Source: Isoetes taiwanensis (taxonomy: Eukaryota; Streptophyta; Lycopodiopsida; Isoetales; Isoetaceae). Taken from it: a DNA stretch of 64,000 bases. Both the position numbers and the translations under genes were made by a program. The stretch is from the NCBI GenBank assembly GCA_021234155.1, contig JAJEKV010000001.1:18677382-18741381 (forward strand), given 5' to 3'. Under the pieces are notes generated by a model, which searched no databases, was not told where the DNA came from, and saw nothing but the letters and a program-made list of their open reading frames with translations. Of the stretch, positions 63,036 to 64,000 are shown piece after piece (position 1 is the first letter of the stretch; each line of letters opens with the position of its first letter).

Positions 63036-63350
63036 CTGAGAGATTTGTGCAGTGCCAGCAATCTTGCCATCTTCATTGTTCTTCTTGGAGCCAAATTGTT
63101 CTAGTACTTCATGAACTGGAGTATCCAACCCTTTATTCGAAATTGCATCATGGGCCACAGTAGCATCTACAGGGGTACCAATATTTCTCCCACAACCTTC
63201 CATGTTCCCTGGATCAGGAGCCTTATTTGGGCTAGCTGCCTTCAATTTTTTATGAAAATCAAATAGTTTCCTCTTGCTACTGGCACTAGCCTTTTCCTCT
63301 GCCAGCCTTTTCTTGGTGGCCAGATTGAGATCACCCTTCTTTCTCCCCAT
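63036..63350 (-). CDS. RT gene, exon 1
   Basis: From the ATG at 63350 (MGRKKGDLNLATKKRLAEEK) the exon encodes a Lys/Arg-rich nuclear-type basic start and a low-complexity linker, ending IAGTAQISQ at the donor. This ATG is preferred over the longer upstream frame because the added residues look like untranslated sequence (hydrophobic, Cys-rich) and the basic start resembles that of DNA-binding proteins. The match of phase with exon 2 supports the model. Confidence 0.55.
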
Positions 63351-64000
63351 AGCACAGCTCTGATAGCAAGCATAAGTGAGCAGTAATATCGTGATCAAAC
63401 AATCTGCATTATGTAAAAGCCGAAGTAGAAAACACATGCTTAAATACATCAGATGGCCACAATGCTACCGTCTGTTCTTATCTAAAGGTGTTTTTCAACA
63501 CAACCCTGTAATAATCATAAGACTTGAACTTAGCTGGCATAAACCGTTGCTAGGAACTCCACCGTGAAGATTAATTTGGCCCGCCGAGCTTTACTACCGC
63601 CGTAATCTTTCCTCCGGCTCCAACAGTCTTGCCCTAATCTTTTTCGTTAGGTATTTTTAACAGAAACATGCAACATCAAAACCAATTACCAAGATATTAA
63701 ATAAACACATGTTTAACCCTCCACAACCTTCAAGTAACATTAAACAATTACATGCTCCTAGGATAATTCACGCTAAGAGAAACACCATGCGCATATATAT
63801 GTTGCCCTATTGCATTTGTGGCTTCTAGAATTTTCAAGCTTTAACTCAATCTCCTCTTTTAATTCTGTAGTGATCTTTTCCTTTTTGGAATACCATTGTA
63901 AATTCAATTATAGCCGCCAGGATAATTTCATCCCCTTAGACAAATAGGCAGTGTGCTTCACACTATGAGGTCACTATGCTCTGAAACCAAATTCCTTTCA
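63351..64000. other. 5' flank of the RT gene, no gene recognised
   Basis: AT-rich. A GC-richer patch at 63570-63625 may belong to a promoter or leader. No clear TATA box was seen at a good distance on the minus strand. Confidence 0.4.

Larger units (their letters stand above)
57179..63350 (-). mobile_element. Intron-containing RT gene or Penelope-like element (5' and RT parts)
   Basis: One minus-strand unit: exon 1 (63036-63350), intron with GT-AG ends, exon 2 (60439-61740), further blocks at 60193-60378 and 59512-59960, a 1 kb insertion (58490-59515), and the RT block to 57179, where the LTR cuts it. Long open blocks and a phase-consistent splice point to a gene once under selection. Penelope-like elements are unusual in keeping introns; single-copy cellular RT (rvt) genes also have them. 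Which of the two this is cannot be told from one copy. The 3' end is missing. Confidence 0.5.

Noticed and set aside
1-64000. CRISPR arrays, bacterial operons, rRNA genes
   Set aside because: No regular repeat-spacer array, no ribosome-binding-site-led operons and no rRNA sequence were seen; introns and plant elements show a nuclear eukaryotic region.

Overview
The window looks like nuclear DNA from a land plant, most likely a non-flowering one (bryophyte, lycophyte, fern or gymnosperm). Three things point that way. There are GT-AG introns and plant gene families: a receptor-like kinase, a chalcone-synthase-type polyketide synthase, a kinesin-7 with a RING tail, and a topoisomerase III-alpha tail. 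There are chloroplast-type flavodiiron exons, a family absent from flowering plants. The repeats are plant Helitrons, a chromodomain Ty3/gypsy element and L1-like LINEs. No intact single-copy housekeeping gene was found. The window is an accessory region of nested transposable elements and gene fragments.

Layout. 1-0.9 kb: start of an LTR retrotransposon on the minus strand (gag start, primer-binding site, LTR). 0.9-5.3 kb: repeats and a receptor-kinase pseudogene. 5.3-7.4 kb: three flavodiiron exons bracketed by inverted copies of a GGAAACCCTTCC repeat. 8.2-11.2 kb (-): a decayed transposase-like gene (DUF8039-like and DUF7869-like parts). 11.2-12.6 kb: minisatellites. 12.6-20.3 kb: an unfamiliar unit with a multi-exon gene that has an RGG-rich start, a ParB/DndB-like 'DGQHS' segment and a possible DNA-methyltransferase-like segment. 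Small extra ORFs accompany it, and many copies of a palindrome made of AAATCGCGCC and its complement are confined to this unit. 20.7-31.6 kb: three Helitrons of one family, two of them directly head-to-tail. They carry an unassigned exon, two chalcone-synthase-like exons, and kinesin-7 plus topoisomerase III-alpha fragments. 31.6-34.8 kb: L1 3' fragment, long-inverted-repeat element and an inverted LINE fragment. 34.9-39.9 kb (+): a near full-length but broken LINE (ORF1, endonuclease, RT, Cys/His tail). 40.06-40.77 kb (-): another L1-like RT piece. 40.77-57.18 kb: a degenerate chromovirus-type LTR retrotransposon. Its 5' LTR is split by a fourth Helitron (minus strand), and its leader is expanded by about 3 kb of CT-rich DNA with tRNA-like SINE copies. 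57.2-63.35 kb (-): an intron-containing gene with a Penelope/telomerase-like reverse transcriptase, interrupted by a 1 kb insertion and cut at its 3' end by the LTR.

History read from the nesting: the LINE and RT gene came first, then the LTR element, then the Helitron inside its 5' LTR. Frameshifts are common, especially in the LTR element and LINEs; the sequence alone cannot separate decay from assembly error. The two strongest candidates for new biology are the 12.6-20.3 kb ParB-like unit with its palindromes and the intron-bearing Penelope-like RT gene. All family names rest on motifs read by eye, with no database search.
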